Source of the DNA: Sycon ciliatum
Taxonomy: Eukaryota; Porifera; Calcarea; Leucosolenida; Sycettidae
Direction of reading: 5' to 3'
Assembly: GCF_964019385.1 (NCBI RefSeq)
Contig: NC_088646.1
Span: 14,833,905-14,897,904, forward strand
DNA: 64,000 nucleotides
This document shows, piece by piece, positions 1 to 12,430 of the stretch (positions are counted from its first letter, which is position 1; each line of letters opens with the position of its first letter). The notes under the pieces were generated by a model that worked only from the letters and a program-made list of their open reading frames with translations, did not search any database and was not told where the DNA came from. The position numbers and the translations under genes were made by a program.

Positions 1-2746
1 CGAATCCGTGTGAGTGCATCTGTGGACCGATTTTCCTGAAAAGGAATATGCAAAGTACAGAAAATCTCAGTGGGGCGCTATCTGTGATTTTCCTTGATAA
101 TCATGGAGAGCACAGCAAATCCGTGTGGGGCGCAATCTGTGGATTTCGTTGGAAATCATGAAGGGCACAGCGAATCCCTGTGGCCCTGTGGTGGCCCGGT
201 GCGGGGACTCTGTGGCCCGATTTTCTTGAAACAGAACAGTCAGAGCACGGCGAATCTGTGTGGGAGGCTATCTGTGAATTTGCTTGAAAATCATGGACAG
301 CACTGCAAATCCGTGTAGGGTCAATCTGTGACCCGATTTTCTTGAGAAAGAACAGGCAGAGCACAGCGAATCCGTGTGGGGCGCTATCTGTGAATATTTT
401 TTGAAAATCATGGAGAGCACATCAAATCCGCGTGGGTCCAATCCATGACACGATTTTCTTGAAAAAGAACAGACAGAGCACAGGGAATCCGTCTGGGGCG
501 CAATCTGTGAATTTCCTTGAAAATCATGGAGAGCACAGAGAATCCGTGTGGGGTCAATCTGTGGCCCAATTTTCCTGTCAAAGAAAATACAGAAGACAGC
601 GAACCCGTGTGGGGCGCAATCTGTGAATTTCCCTAAAAAACCTGAAGAGCACATCAAATCCGTGTGGGGCGCAATATCCGTGTGGGGGCAACTGTGGACC
701 GATTTTCCTGAAAAGGGACAAACAAAGCACAGAGAATCCGCGCGGGGACAATCTGTGAGTTTCATTGAAAATCATGAAGAGCACGGCGAATCTGTGTGAG
801 TGCACGTGTGGACCGATTTTCCTGAAAAGGAATATGCAAAGCACTGAAAATCCGTGTGGGGCGCTATCTGTGATTTTCCTTGATAATCATGGAGAGCACA
901 GCAAATCCGTGTGGGGCGCAATCCGTGAATTTCGTTGGAAATCATGAAGGGCACAGCGAATCCTAGTGCGGGGACTCTGTGGCCCGATTTTCTTGAAACA
1001 GAACAGTCAGAGCACGGCGAATCCGTGTGGGACGCTATCTGTGAATTTGCTTGAAAATCATGGACAGCACTGCAAATCCGTGTAGGGTCAATCTGTGACC
1101 CGATTTTCTTGAGAAAGAACAGGCAGAGCACAGCGAATCCGTGTGAGGCGCTATCTATGAATTAGCTTGAAAATCATGGAGAGCACATCAAATCCGCGTG
1201 GGTCCAATCCGTGACCCAATTTTCTTGAAAAAGAACAGACAGAGCACAGCGAATCCGTGTGGGGCGCTATCTGTGAATTTGCTTGAAAATCATCGAGAGA
1301 ACAGCAAATCCGTGCAGGGTCAATCTGTGACCAGATTTTCTTGAAAAATAGCAGTTAGAGCACAGCGAATCCGTGTGGGGCACTATCTGTGAACTTCCTT
1401 GAAAATAATGTAGAGCACAGCAAATCCGTGTGGGGTCAATCTGCGGCCGGATTTTCTTGTCAAAGAAAATACAGAGCACAGCAAATCCGTGTGGTGCGCT
1501 GTTGATGAATTTCCCTAAAAAAACATGAATAGCACCTAAAATCAGTGTGGGGGGCAATATGTGAGGCTCGTTGAAAATCATGAACAGCACAGCGAATCCG
1601 TGTGGGGGCATCTCAGGACCGATTTTCCTGAAAAGGAACATACAAAGCACAGAGAATTCGTGTGGGGGACAATCTGTGAGTTTCATTGAAAATCATGAAG
1701 AGCACAGCGAATCTGTGTGGGGGCATCTGTGGACCGATTTTCCTCAAAAGGAATATACAAAGCACAGAGAATCCTTATGGGGCGCTATCTGTGAAGTTCC
1801 TTGATAATCATGGAGAGCACGCAAATCCGTGTGGGGCGCTATCTGTGGATTTCGTTGGAAGTCATGAAGACCACATCAAATCCGTGTGGGGCGCGATATG
1901 TGTGTTTCGTTGAAAGTCATGAAGAGCACAGCGAATCCGTGTGGGGCATCTCCGGATCGATTTTCCTGAAAAGGAACATAGAAAGCACAGAGAATCCGTG
2001 TGGGGGCATCTGTGGACCGATCTTTTTGAAAAGGAACATACAAAGCACAGAGAATGCGTGTGGGGAGCTTTCTGTGAATTTCCTTGATAATCATGGAGAA
2101 CACGGCGAATCCGTGTGGGGCGCCATCTTTGAATTTCCCTAAAAAACATGAGTACATCAAATCCGTGTGCGGTGCAATATGTGAGTTTCGTTGAAAATCA
2201 TGAAGAGCACAGCGAATCCGTGTGGGTGCATCTGTGGACCGATGTTCCCGAAAAGGAAAATACAAAGCTCAGAGAATCCGTGTGGGGCGCAATCTATGAA
2301 TTTCCTTGATAATCATGGAGAGGACAGCAAATCCGTGTGGGGCGCAATCTGTGGATTTCGTTGGAAATCATGAAGGGCACGGCGAATCCTAGTGCGGGGA
2401 CTCTGTGGCCCGATTTTCTTGAAACAGAACAGTCAGAGCACGGCGAATCCGTGTGGGACGCTATCTGTGAATTTGCTTGAAAATCATGGACAGCACTGCA
2501 AATCCGTGTGGGGTCAATCTGTGATCCGATTTTCTTGAAAAAGAACAGACAGAGCACGGCGAATCCGTGTGGGGCGCTATCGATGAATTTCCTTGAAAAT
2601 CATGGAGGTCACAGCGAATCCGTGTGGGGTCAATCTGTGGCCCAATTTTCCTGTCAAAGAAAATACAGAAAACAGCGATTCCGTGTAGGGCGCTATCTGT
2701 GAATTTCCCTAAAAAACCTGAAGAGCACATCAAATCCGTGTGGGGC
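1..2746. repeat. Satellite A, block 1 (about 54-61 bp monomers)
   Basis: Head-to-tail monomers share the core gcgaatccgtgtggggcgc. Each is followed by one of two flavours: a 'W' type (ctgtggatttcgttggaaatc or ctgtgaatttccttgaaaatc, then atgaagagcac) and a 'P' type (ctgtggcccgattttcttgaaaaagaac). Spacing between successive gagcacag marks is about 54-61 bp. A longer period is also visible: the rare variant tgcttgaaaatcatggacag recurs at 281, 1048 and 2474, so about 767 bp separates the first two. The block is cut by the window start and ends abruptly where satellite C begins. No coding potential is credible, since the short ORFs on both strands just translate the repeat. Confidence 0.95.
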
Positions 2747-4170
2747 GGAAAGGCGCTCAGAAGCGCGCAGCGGTGCGCAGAGGCGCGCAGAGGTGCGCAG
2801 AGGGGCGCAGAGGCGCGCAAAGGCACGCCGAGACGCGTAGGTCCGCGCAGAGGCGCGCAGAGACGCGCAAAGGCACGTAGAGGCACGCAGAGGCGAGCAG
2901 ACGCACGCAGAGCCGTGTGGAAGCGCACAGAGGCGCGCAGAGGTGCACAGAGGCACGCAGAGGCGCGTAGAGGCGCGCAGAGGCGAGCAGAGGCGCGTAG
3001 ATGCGCACAGAGGCGATCAGAGGCGGGCAGAGGCACGCATAGCCGAGCAGTGGAGCGCAGAGGCGCGCAGAGGTGCGCATAGGCACGCAGAGGCGCGCAG
3101 AAATGCGCAGAGGCGCGCAGAGGCACGCAGAGGCGCGCAGAGGCGAGCAGAGGCCAGCAGAGGCACGTAGAGGCAAGAAGAGGCGCGCAGAGGCTCGCAG
3201 AGGCGCTCAGAGGCGCGCAGAGGCGCGCAGAGGCGCGCAGAGGCGCGCAGAGGTGCGCAGAGGCGAGCAGAGGCGAGCAGCGGTGCGCAGAGGCAAGCAG
3301 AGGCGCGCAAAGGCTCGCAGAGGCGCTCAGAGGCGCCCAGAGGCACGCAGAGGCGCGCAGAGGCGCGCAGAGGCGGCTATAGGCGTGCAGAGGCGCGCAA
3401 AGGCGCGCAGAGGGGAGCAGAGGAAAGGCAGAGGCGCACAGAGGCAAGCAGAGGCGCGCAAAGCCGTGTAGAGTCGCACAGAGGCACGCACAGGCCGGCA
3501 GAGGCGCGCAGAAGCGTGCGCAAAAGTGAGCAGAGAAGCAGAGGCACAAAGGCGCGGGCAGAGGCGCGGAAAGGCGCTCAGAGGCCCATAGCGGTGCGCA
3601 GAGGCGCGCAGAGGCACGCAGAGGCGCTTAGGTCCGCGCAGAGGCGCGCAGAGACACGCAAAGGCACGCAGAGGCATGCAGAGGCGAGCGGACGCACGCA
3701 GAGGTGTGTGGAAGCGCACAGAGGCGCGCAGAGGTGCGCAGAGGCGCGTAGAGGTGCGCAGAGGCGAGCAGAGGAGCGCCTGAGACACGAGCAGAGGCGC
3801 ACAGAGGCGGACAGAGGCACGCAGAAGCGAGCAGTGGAGCGCAGAGGCACGCAGAGGCGCGCAGAGGCGCGCAGAGGCACGCACAGGCACGCAGAGGCCA
3901 GCAGAGGCCAGCAGAGGCCAGCAGAGGCGCGCAGAGGCAGGCAGAGGCGCGCAAAGGCTCGCAGAGGCGCTCAGAGGCACGCAGAGGCGCGGAGAGGCGC
4001 GCAGAGGCGCCCAGAGGCGCGCACGGGCGGGCATAGGCGCGCAAAGGCGCGTAGAGGTGCGCAGAGGCGCTCATAGGGGAGCAGAGGCACGCAGAGGCGC
4101 ACAGAGGCGAGCAGAGGCAAGCAGAGGCGTGCAAAGGCGCGCAGAGGCGTGCGCAAAGACGAGCAGAGGC

Positions 4171-5175
4171 GCGGATAGTAACTGATAGGCGCTCACAGGC
4201 GAGCAGAGGCAAGCAGAGGCGGGCAGAGGTGCGCAGAGGCGAGCAGAGTCGCTCAGAGGCGACCAGAGGCACGCAGAGCTCGCAGAGGTACGCAGAGGCA
4301 CTCAGAGGCGCGTAGAGGCGGGCACGCAGAGGCGCGCAGAGGCACGCACAGGCGCACACAGGCGTGCAGAGGCGCGCAGAGGCACGCAGACGCGCGCAGA
4401 GGCGTGCGCAAAGGCGAGCAGAGGCGCAGACGCGCGCAGACGCGCACGCAAAGGCGGGCAGAGGCGCAGAGGCGCGCGCAAAGGCGAGCAGAGGCGCGGA
4501 TAGGCGCTCAGAGGCGAACAGATGGGAGCAGAGAGGAGCAGAGGCGAGCAGAGGCGCGCAAAGGCAAGCAGAGGCGCTGAGAGGGAGTAGAGGCGCGCAG
4601 AGGCAAGCAGAGGCGCACAGAGGCGAGCAGAGGCGCGCAGAGGCACACAGAGGCACGCAGAGGCGCGCAGAGGCGCTCAGAGGCGCTCAGAGGCGCACAG
4701 AGGCGCGCGCAAAGGCGAGCAGAGGCGCAGAGGCGTGCGCAAAGGCGAGCAGAGGCGCGGATAGTAACTGATAGGCGCTCACAGGCGAGCAGAGGCAAGC
4801 AGAGGCGGGCAGAGGTGCGCAGAGGCGAGCAGAGTCGCTCAGAGGCGACCAGAGGCACGCAGAGGCGCGCAGAGGTACGCAGAGGCGCTCAGAGGCGCGT
4901 AGAGGCGGGCACGCAGAGGCGCGCAGAGGCACGCACAGGCGCACACAGGCGTGCAGAGGCGCGCAGAGGCACGCAGACGCGCGCAGAGGCGTGCGCAAAG
5001 GCGAGCAGAGGCGCAGACGCGCGCAGACGCGCACGCAAAGGCGGGCAGAGGCGCAGAGGCGCGCGCAAAGGCGAGCAGAGGCGCGGATAGGCGCTCAGAG
5101 GCGAACAGATGGGAGCAGAGAGGAGCAGAGGCGAGCAGAGGCGCGCAAAGGCGAGCAGAGGCGCGCAAAGGCAAG
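4171..5175. repeat. Tandem duplication of about 587 bp inside satellite C
   Basis: A distinctive string gcggatagtaactgatagg occurs at 4171 and again at 4757. The following roughly 400 bases, including gtcgctcagaggcgaccag and the gacgcgcgcagacgcgcacg cluster, match in order. The copies drift from an offset of 586 to 588 through a 2-bp indel (gagctcgc versus gaggcgcgc). This is a duplication of a block of variant 10-mers, above the level of the 10-bp unit. Confidence 0.85.
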
Positions 5176-7330
5176 CAGAGGCGCTGAGAGGCGCGCAGAA
5201 GCGCGCAGAGTCGGGTATAGGTGTGCAGAGGCGCGTAGAGGCACGCAGAGGGGCGCAGAGGGGAGCAGATGCGCGCAGAGGCGCACAGAGGCCAGTAGAG
5301 GCGAGCAGAGGCGAGCAAAGGCGCGTAGAGGCATCCAGAGGCGCGCACAGGCGCGCACAGGCGTGCAGAGGCGCGCAGAGGCGTGTGTAAAGGCGAGCAG
5401 AGACGCAGAGGCGCGCGCAAAGGCGAGCAGAGGCAGAGAGGCGCGCGCAAAGGCAAGCAGAGGTGCGCAGAGGTGCGCAGACGCGCGTAGTGGCGCGCAG
5501 AGGCGCGAAGAGGGGCGCAGAGGCGCGCAGAGGCGAGCAGAGGAGCACCTGAGGCACGCGCAGAGGCGCACAGAGGCGGACAGAGGCACGCACAGGCGAG
5601 CAAAGGAGCGCAGAGGCGCACAGAGGCGCGCAGAGGAGAGCAGAGGATCGCCTGAGCGCGCAAAGGCGTACGCAGAGGCGGGCAGAGGCGCACAGAGGCC
5701 AGCAGAGGCGAGCAGAGGCGTACAAAGGCTTGTAGAGGCGCACATAGGCATGCAGAGGCGCGCACAGGCGCGCAGAGGCGCGCACAGGCGTGCGCAAAGG
5801 CGAGCAGAGGCGCAGAGGCGCGCGCAAAGGTGAGCAGAGGCACAGAGGCGCGCGTAAAGGCAAGCAGAGGCGCGCAGTGGTGCGTAGAGGCGCGCAGAGG
5901 CGCGCAGAGGCGAGCAGAGGGGAGCAGAGGAGCACCTGATGCACGCGCAGAGGCGTGCAGAGGCAAGCAGAGGCAAGCAGAGGCGCACAGAGGCGAGCAG
6001 AGGCGCACAGAGGCGCACAGAGGCACGCAGAGGCGCACGCAAAGGCGAGCAGAGGCGCAGAGGCGCGCAAAGGCGAGCAGAGGCGCGGGCAGGCGCTCAG
6101 AGGCGAACAGAGGGGAGCAGAGGCTAGCAGAGGTGCGCAGAGGCGAGCATAGGCGCGCAGAGGCGCTGAGAGGCGCGCAGAGGCGCGCAGAGGCGCGCAG
6201 ATGCGGGTATAGGTGTGCAGAGGCGCGCAGAGGCGGGTAGAGGTGCGCAGAGGGGAGCAGAGGCGCGCAGAGGCGCCCAGAGGCCAGCAGAGGCGAGCAG
6301 AGGCGTGCAAAGGCGCGTAGAGGCACAGAGGCGTGCGTAAAGGCGAGCAGAGGCGCAGAGGCATGCGCAAAGGCGAACAGAGGCACAGAGGCGCGCGCAA
6401 AGGCAAGCAGAGGCGCGCAGAGGTGCGCAGAGGCGCGCAGAGGCGAGCAGAGGAGCACCTGAGGCACGCGCAGAGGCGCATAGAGGCGGACAGAGGCACG
6501 CACAGGCGAGCAAAGGAGCGCAGAGGCGCACAGAGGCGCACAGAGGAGAGCAGAGGAGCGCCTGACCGCGCAAAGGCGTACGCAGAGGCGGGCGGAGGCG
6601 CACATAGGCCAGCAGAGGCGAGCAGAGGCGTGCAAAGGCGTGTAGAGGCGCACATAGGCATGCAGAGGCGCGCACAGGCGCGCAGAGGCGCAAACAGGCG
6701 TGCGCAAAGGCGAGCAGAGGCGGAGAGGCGCGCGCAAAGGCGAGTGGAGGCACAGAGGCGCTCGCAAAGGCAAGCAGAGGCGCGCAGAGGTGCGCAGAGG
6801 CGCGTAGTGGTGCGTAGAGGCGCGCAGAGGCGCGCAGAGGCGCGCAGAGGGGCGCAGAGGCGACCAGAGGAGCACCTCAGGCACGCGCAGATGCGCTCAA
6901 AGGCGGACAGAGGCACGCAGAGGCACGCAGAGGCGAGCAGAGGAGCGCAAAGGCGCGCATAGGCGCGCAGAGGCGTGCGCAGAGGCGTGCGCAGAGGCGA
7001 GCAGAGGCGCAGAGTCGCGCGCAAAGGCGGGCAGAGACGCGCAGAGGCGTGCAGAGGCGCGCAGAGTGGAGTAGAGGCGTGCAGAGGCAAGCAGAGGCAT
7101 GCAAAGGCGCGGAGATGTGCGCAGAGGCGCACGCAGAGGCACGCAGAGGGGAAAAGAGGAGCGCAGAGGCGAGCAGAGGCCCGCCAAGGCGCGTAGAGGT
7201 GCGCAGAGGCGCACAGAGGCACGCCCTGCGCGCCTCTGCGCGCAGGGGCGCGCTTAAAGGCGAGCAGAGGCGCAGAGGCGTGCGCAAAGGCGAGCAGAGG
7301 CGCGGATAGGCGCTCAGAGGCGAGCAGAGG
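5100..7330. repeat. Left copy of a 5.1-kb-spaced segmental duplication in satellite C
   Basis: Landmark variants occur here and again about 5.1 kb downstream in the same order: gatgggagcag (5108 and 10245), gggtataggtgtgcag (5213 and 10320), the gagtggagtagaggcgtgc string (about 7060 and 12157) and a short palindrome (7224 and 12319). Offsets range from about 5,095 to 5,137 because of small indels. The partner copy is at about 10237-12430. Confidence 0.8.
7224..7247. repeat. Perfect 10-bp inverted repeat with a 4-nt centre, copy 1
   Basis: Arms ccctgcgcgc and gcgcgcaggg flank ctct. This is the clearest place in the array where the minisatellite unit appears in reverse orientation (gcctctgcgc). 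The same palindrome recurs at 12319-12342 as part of the 5.1-kb duplication. Confidence 0.9.
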
Positions 7331-8796
7331 CGAGCAGAGGTGGGCAGAGGTGCGCAGAGGCAAGCAGAGGCGTGCAGAGGCGTGCAGAGGCGCGCAGAGG
7401 GGAAAACAGGCGCGCAGAGGCGCACAGAGGCGAGCAGAGGCGCGCAGAGGCACACAGAGGCACGCAGAGGCGCGCAGAGGCGCGCAGAGGCGCTCAGAGG
7501 CGCTCAGAGGCGCGCAGAGGCGCGCGCAAAGGCAAGCAGAGGCGAAGAGGCATGCGCAAAGGCGAGCAGAGGCGCGGATAGGTGCTGATAGGCGCTCACA
7601 GGCGAGCAGAGGCAAGCAGAGGCGGGAAGGGGTGCGCAGAGGCGAGCAGAGTCGCACAGAGGCGACCAGAGGCACGCAGAGGCGCGCAGAGGTACGCAGA
7701 TGCGCTCAGAGGCGCGCAGAGGCGGGCACGCAAAGGCGCGCACAGGCACGCACAGGCGCACTCAGGCGTGCAGAGGCGCACGCAAAGGCGAGCAGAGGCG
7801 CAGAGGCGCGCGCAAAGGTGAGCAGAGGCGCGGATAGGCGCTCAGAGGCGAACAGATGGGAGCAGAGGGGAGCAGAGGCGAGCAGAGGCGCGCAAAGGCG
7901 AGCAGAGGCGCTGAGAGGCGCCCAGAGGCGCGCAGAGGCGCGCAGAGTCGGGTATAGGTGTGCAGGGGCGCGTAGAGGTACGCAGAGGGGCGCAGAGGGG
8001 AGCAGAGGCGCGGAGAGGCGCACAGAGGCCAGCAGAGGCGAGCAGAGGCGTGCAAAGGCGCGTAGAGGCATCCAGAGGCGCACAAAGGCGCGCACAGGCG
8101 TGCAGAGGGGAGCAGAGGCGCAGAGGCGCGCGCAAAGGCGAGCAGAGGCACAGAGGCGCGCGCAAAGGCAAGCAGAGGCGCGCAGAGGTGCGCAGAGGCG
8201 CGTAGTGACGCGCAGAGTCGCGCAGAGGCGCGCAGAGGCGCGCAGAGGCGAGCAGAGGAGCACCTGAGGCACGCGCAGAGGCGCACAGAGGCGGACAGAG
8301 GCACGCACAGGCGAGCAAAGGAGCGCAGAGGCGCACAGAGGCGCGCAGAGGAAAGCAGAGGATCGCCTGAGCGCGCAAAGGCGTACGCAGAGGCGGGCAG
8401 AGGCGCACAGAGGCCAGCAGAGGCGAGCAGAGGCGTGCAAAGGCGAGCAGAGGCAAGCAGATGCGCGCAAAGGCGCGTGGAGGCACGCAGAGGCGCGCAC
8501 AGGCGCGCACTGTTGCACACAGGGATGTGGAGGCGCGCAGAGACACGCAGAGGCGCATAGAGGCGTGCGCAAAGGCGAGAAGAGGCGCAGAGGCGCGCAG
8601 AGGCGCGCGCAAAGGCGAGCCGAGGCGCAGAGGCACGCGCAAAGGCGAGCATAGGCGCGGATAGGCGCTCAGAGGCAAACAGAAGGGAGCAGAGTCGAGC
8701 AGAGGTGCGCAGAGGCGAGCCGAGGCGCGCAAAGGCGCGCAGAGGCGCTGAGAGGCGCCCAGAGGCGCGCAGAGGGGCGCAGAGGCGCGCAGAGGC

Positions 8797-9440
8797 GGGT
8801 ATAGGTGTGCAGAGGCGCGCAGAGGCGCGTAGAGGCGCACAGAGGCATGCAGAGGCGCGCACAGGCGTGCAGAGGCGCGCAGAGGCGTGCGCAAAGGCGA
8901 GCAGAGGTGCAGAGGTGCAGAGGCGTGCGCAAAGGCGAGCAGAGGCGCAGAGGCGCGCGCATAGGTGAGCAGAGGCAAAGAGGCGCGCTCAAAGGCAAGC
9001 AGAGGCGCGCAGAGGTGCGCAGACGCGCGCAGAGGGGCGCAGAGGCGAGCAGAGGGGCGCAGAGGCACGCAGAGGCGCAGAGGCACGCGCAAAGGCGAGC
9101 AGAGGCGCGGATAGGCGCTCAGAGGCAAACAGAAGGGAGCAGAGTCGGGCAGAGGGGCGCAGAGGCGCGCAGAGGCGGGTATAGGTGTGCAGAGGCGCGC
9201 AGAGGCGCGTAGAGGCGCACAGAGGCATGCAGAGGCGCGCACAGGCGCGCATAGGCGTGCAGAGGCGCGCAGAGGCGTGCGCAAAGGCGAGCAGAGGTGC
9301 AGAGGTGCAGAGGCGTGCGCAAAGGCGAGCAGAGGCGCAGAGGCGCGCGCATAGGTGAGCAGAGGCAAAGAGGCGCGCTCAAAGGCAAGCAGAGGCGCGC
9401 AGAGGTGCGCAGAGGCGCGCAGAGGGGCGCAGAGGCGAGC
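8797..9440. repeat. Tandem duplication with 380-bp spacing in satellite C
   Basis: The string gggtataggtgtgcagagg starts at 8797 and 9177. It is followed in both copies by the same series of variants, including gaggtgcagaggtgcagagg and cataggtgagcagaggc. The second copy continues into a run of near-perfect 10-mers at about 9461-9530. Confidence 0.85.
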
Positions 9441-10236
9441 AGAGGGGCGAAGAGGCACGCAGAGGCGCGCAGAGGCGCGCAGAGGCGCGCAGAGGCGCGC
9501 AGAGGCGCGCAGAGGCGCGCAGAGGCGAGCAGAGGAGCGCCTGAGCGCGCAAAGGCGTACGCAGAGTCGGGCAGAGGCGCGCAGAGGCGTGCTGAGGCGC
9601 GCAGAGGGGAGTAGAGGCGTGCAAAGGCGCGCAGAGGTGCACAGAGGTGAGCAGAGGCCCGCAAAGGCGCGTAGAGGTGCGCAGAGCCGCACGCAGAGGT
9701 GCGCAGAGGCGGGCAGAGGCGCGCAGAGGCGTGCAGAGGCGCGCAGAGGGGAAAACAGGCGCGCAGAGGCAAGCAGAGGCGCACAGAGGCGAGCAGGGGG
9801 CGCAGAGGCACACAGAGGCACGCAGAGGCGCGCAGAGGCGCGCAGAGGCGCGCGCAAAGGCGAGCAGAGGCGCAGAGGCGTGCGCAAAGGCGAGCAGAGG
9901 CGCGGATAGGTGCTGATAGGCGCTCACAGGTGAGCAGAGGCAAGCAGAGGCGGGCAGAGGTGCGCAGACGCGAGCAGAGTCGCTCAGAGGCGACCAGAGG
10001 CACGCAGAGGCGCGCAGAGGTACGCAGATGCGCTCAGAGGCGCGCAGAGGCGGGCACGCAGAGGCGCGCACAGGCACGCACAGGCGCAGACAGGCGTGCA
10101 GAGGCGCGCAGAGGCACACAGACGCGCGCAGAGGCGTGCGCAAAGGCGAGCAGAGGCGCAGAGGCGCGCAGACGCGCACGCAAAAGCGAGCAAAGGCGCG
10201 CGCAAAGGCGAACAGAGGCGCGGATAGGCGCTCAGA

Positions 10237-12430
10237 GGCGAAAAGATGGGAGCAGAGGCAAGCAGAGGCAAGCAGAGGCGCGCAAAGGCGAGCAGAGGCG
10301 CTGAGAGGCGCGCAGAGTCGGGTATAGGTGTGCAGAGGCGCGTAGAGGCACGCAGAGGGGCGCAGAGGGGAGCAGAGGCGCGCAGAGGCGCACAGAGGCC
10401 AGCAGAGGCGAGCAGAGGCGTGCAAAGACGCGTAGAGGCATCCAGAGGCGCGCACAGGCGCGCACAGGCGTGCAGAGGCGCGCAGAGGCGCGCGCAAAGG
10501 CGAGCAGAGGCACAGAGGCGCGCGAAAAGGCAAGCAGAGGCGCGCAGAGGTGCGCAGAGGCGCGTAGTGGCGCGCAGAGGCGCAGAGGCGCGCAGAGGCG
10601 AGCAGAGGAGCACCTGAGGCACGCGCAGAGGCGCACAGAGGCGGACAGAGGCACGCACAGGCGAGCAAAGGAGCGCAGAGGCGCACAGAGGCGCGCAGAG
10701 GAGAGCAGAGGATCGCCTGAGCGCGCAAAGGCGTACGCAGAGGCGGGCAGAGGCGCACAGAGGCCAGCAGAGGCGAGCACAGGCGTGCAAAGGCGTGTAG
10801 AGGCGCACATAGGCATGCAGAGGCGCGCACAGGCGCGCAGAGGCGCGCAAAGGCGTGGGCAAAGGCGAGCAGAGGCGCAGAGGCGCGCGCAAAGGCGAGC
10901 AGAGGCACAGAGGCTCGCGCAAAGGCAAGCAGAGGCGCGCAGAGGTGCGCAGAGGCGCGTAGTGGTGCGTAGAGGCGCGCAGAGGCGCGCAGAGGGGCGC
11001 AGAGGCGCGCAGAGGCGAGCAGAGGCGAGCAGAGGACCACCTGAGGCACGCGCAGAGGCGGACAGCGGCGCACAGAGGCGTGCAGAGGCAAGCAGAGGCG
11101 CACAGAGGCGAACAGAGGCGTGCAAAGGCGCACAGAGGCGCACAGAGGCGCGCAGAGGCGCACGCAAAGGCGAGCAGAGGCGCAGAGGCGCCCAAAGGCG
11201 AGCAGAGGCGCGGATAGGCGCTCAGAAGCGAACAGAGGGGAGCAGAGGCTAGCAGAGGTGCGCAGAGGCAAGCATAGGCGCGCAAAGGCGCGCAGAGGCG
11301 CTGAGAGGCGCCCAGAGGCGCAGAGGGGCGCAGAGGCGCGCAGAGGCGGGTATAGGTGTGCAGAGGCGCGCATAGGCGCGTAGAGACGCGCAGAGGGGCG
11401 CAGAGGGGAGCAGAGTCGCCCAGAGGCCAGCAGAGGCGAGCAGAGGCGTGCAAAGGCGCGTAGAGGCATCCAGAGGCGCGCACAGAGGCGTGCGTAAAGG
11501 CGAGCAGAGGCGCAGAGGCATGCGCAAAGGCGAGCAGAGGCACAGAGGCGCGCGCAAAGGCAAGCAGAGGCGCGCAGAGGTGCGCAGAGGCGCGCAGAGG
11601 CGCGCATAGGAGCACCTGAGACACGCGCAGAGGCGCATAGAGGCGGAAAGAGGCACGCACAGGCGAGCAAAGGAGTGCAAAGGCGCACAGAGGCGCGCAG
11701 AGGCGCGCAGAGGAGAGCAGAGGAGCGCCTGAGCGCGCAAAGGCGTACGCAGAGGCGAGCGGAGGCGCACAGAGGCCAGCAGAGGCGAGCAGAGGCGTGC
11801 AAAGGAGTGTAGAGGCGCACATAGGCATGCACAGGCGCGCACAGGCGCGCAGAGGCGCAAACAGGCGCGCGCAAAGGCGAGCAGAGGCACAGAGGCGCTC
11901 GCAAAGGCAAGCAGAGGCGTGCAGAGGTGCGCAGAGGCGCGTAGTAATGCGTAAAGGCGCGCAGAGGGGCGCAGAGGCGAGCAGAGGAGCACCTCAGGCA
12001 CGCGCAGATGCGCTCAGAGGCGGACAGAGGCACGCAGAGGCACGCAGAGGCGAGCAGAGGAGCGCAAAGGCGCGCAGAGGCGCGCATAGGCGCGCAGAGG
12101 CGTGCGCAAAGGCGCAGAGGCGCGCGCAAAGGCGGGCAGAGGCGTGCAGAGGCGCGCAGAGTGGAGTAGAGGCGTGCAGAGGCAAGCAGAGGCATGCAAA
12201 GGCGCGGAGATTTGCGCAGAGGCGCACGCAGAGGCACGCAGAGGGGAAAAGAGGCGAGCAGAGGCGAGCAGAGGCCCGCAAATGCGCGTAGAGGCGCGCA
12301 AAGGCGCACAGAGGCACGCCCTGCGCGCCTCTGCGCGCAGGGGCGCGCCTAAAGGCGAGCAGAGGCGCAGAGGCGTGCGCAAAGGCGAGCAGAGGCGCGG
12401 ATAGGCGCTCAGAGGCGAGCAGAGGCGAGT
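10237..12430. repeat. Right copy of the 5.1-kb-spaced duplication in satellite C
   Basis: This is the partner of about 5100-7330, matched through the shared ordered landmarks given in that entry. The two copies differ by scattered substitutions and indels of whole 10-bp units, for example fewer units around 11310-11340 and 12100-12120. Confidence 0.8.
12319..12342. repeat. Perfect 10-bp inverted repeat with a 4-nt centre, copy 2
   Basis: The arms and centre are identical to those at 7224-7247. Flanking sequence matches except for cgcgccta here versus cgcgctta there. Confidence 0.9.

Noticed and set aside
1-2746. CRISPR-like regular repeats
   Set aside because: The units are contiguous and diverge throughout. 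There are no unique spacers, no leader and no cas genes, and the window is eukaryotic satellite DNA.
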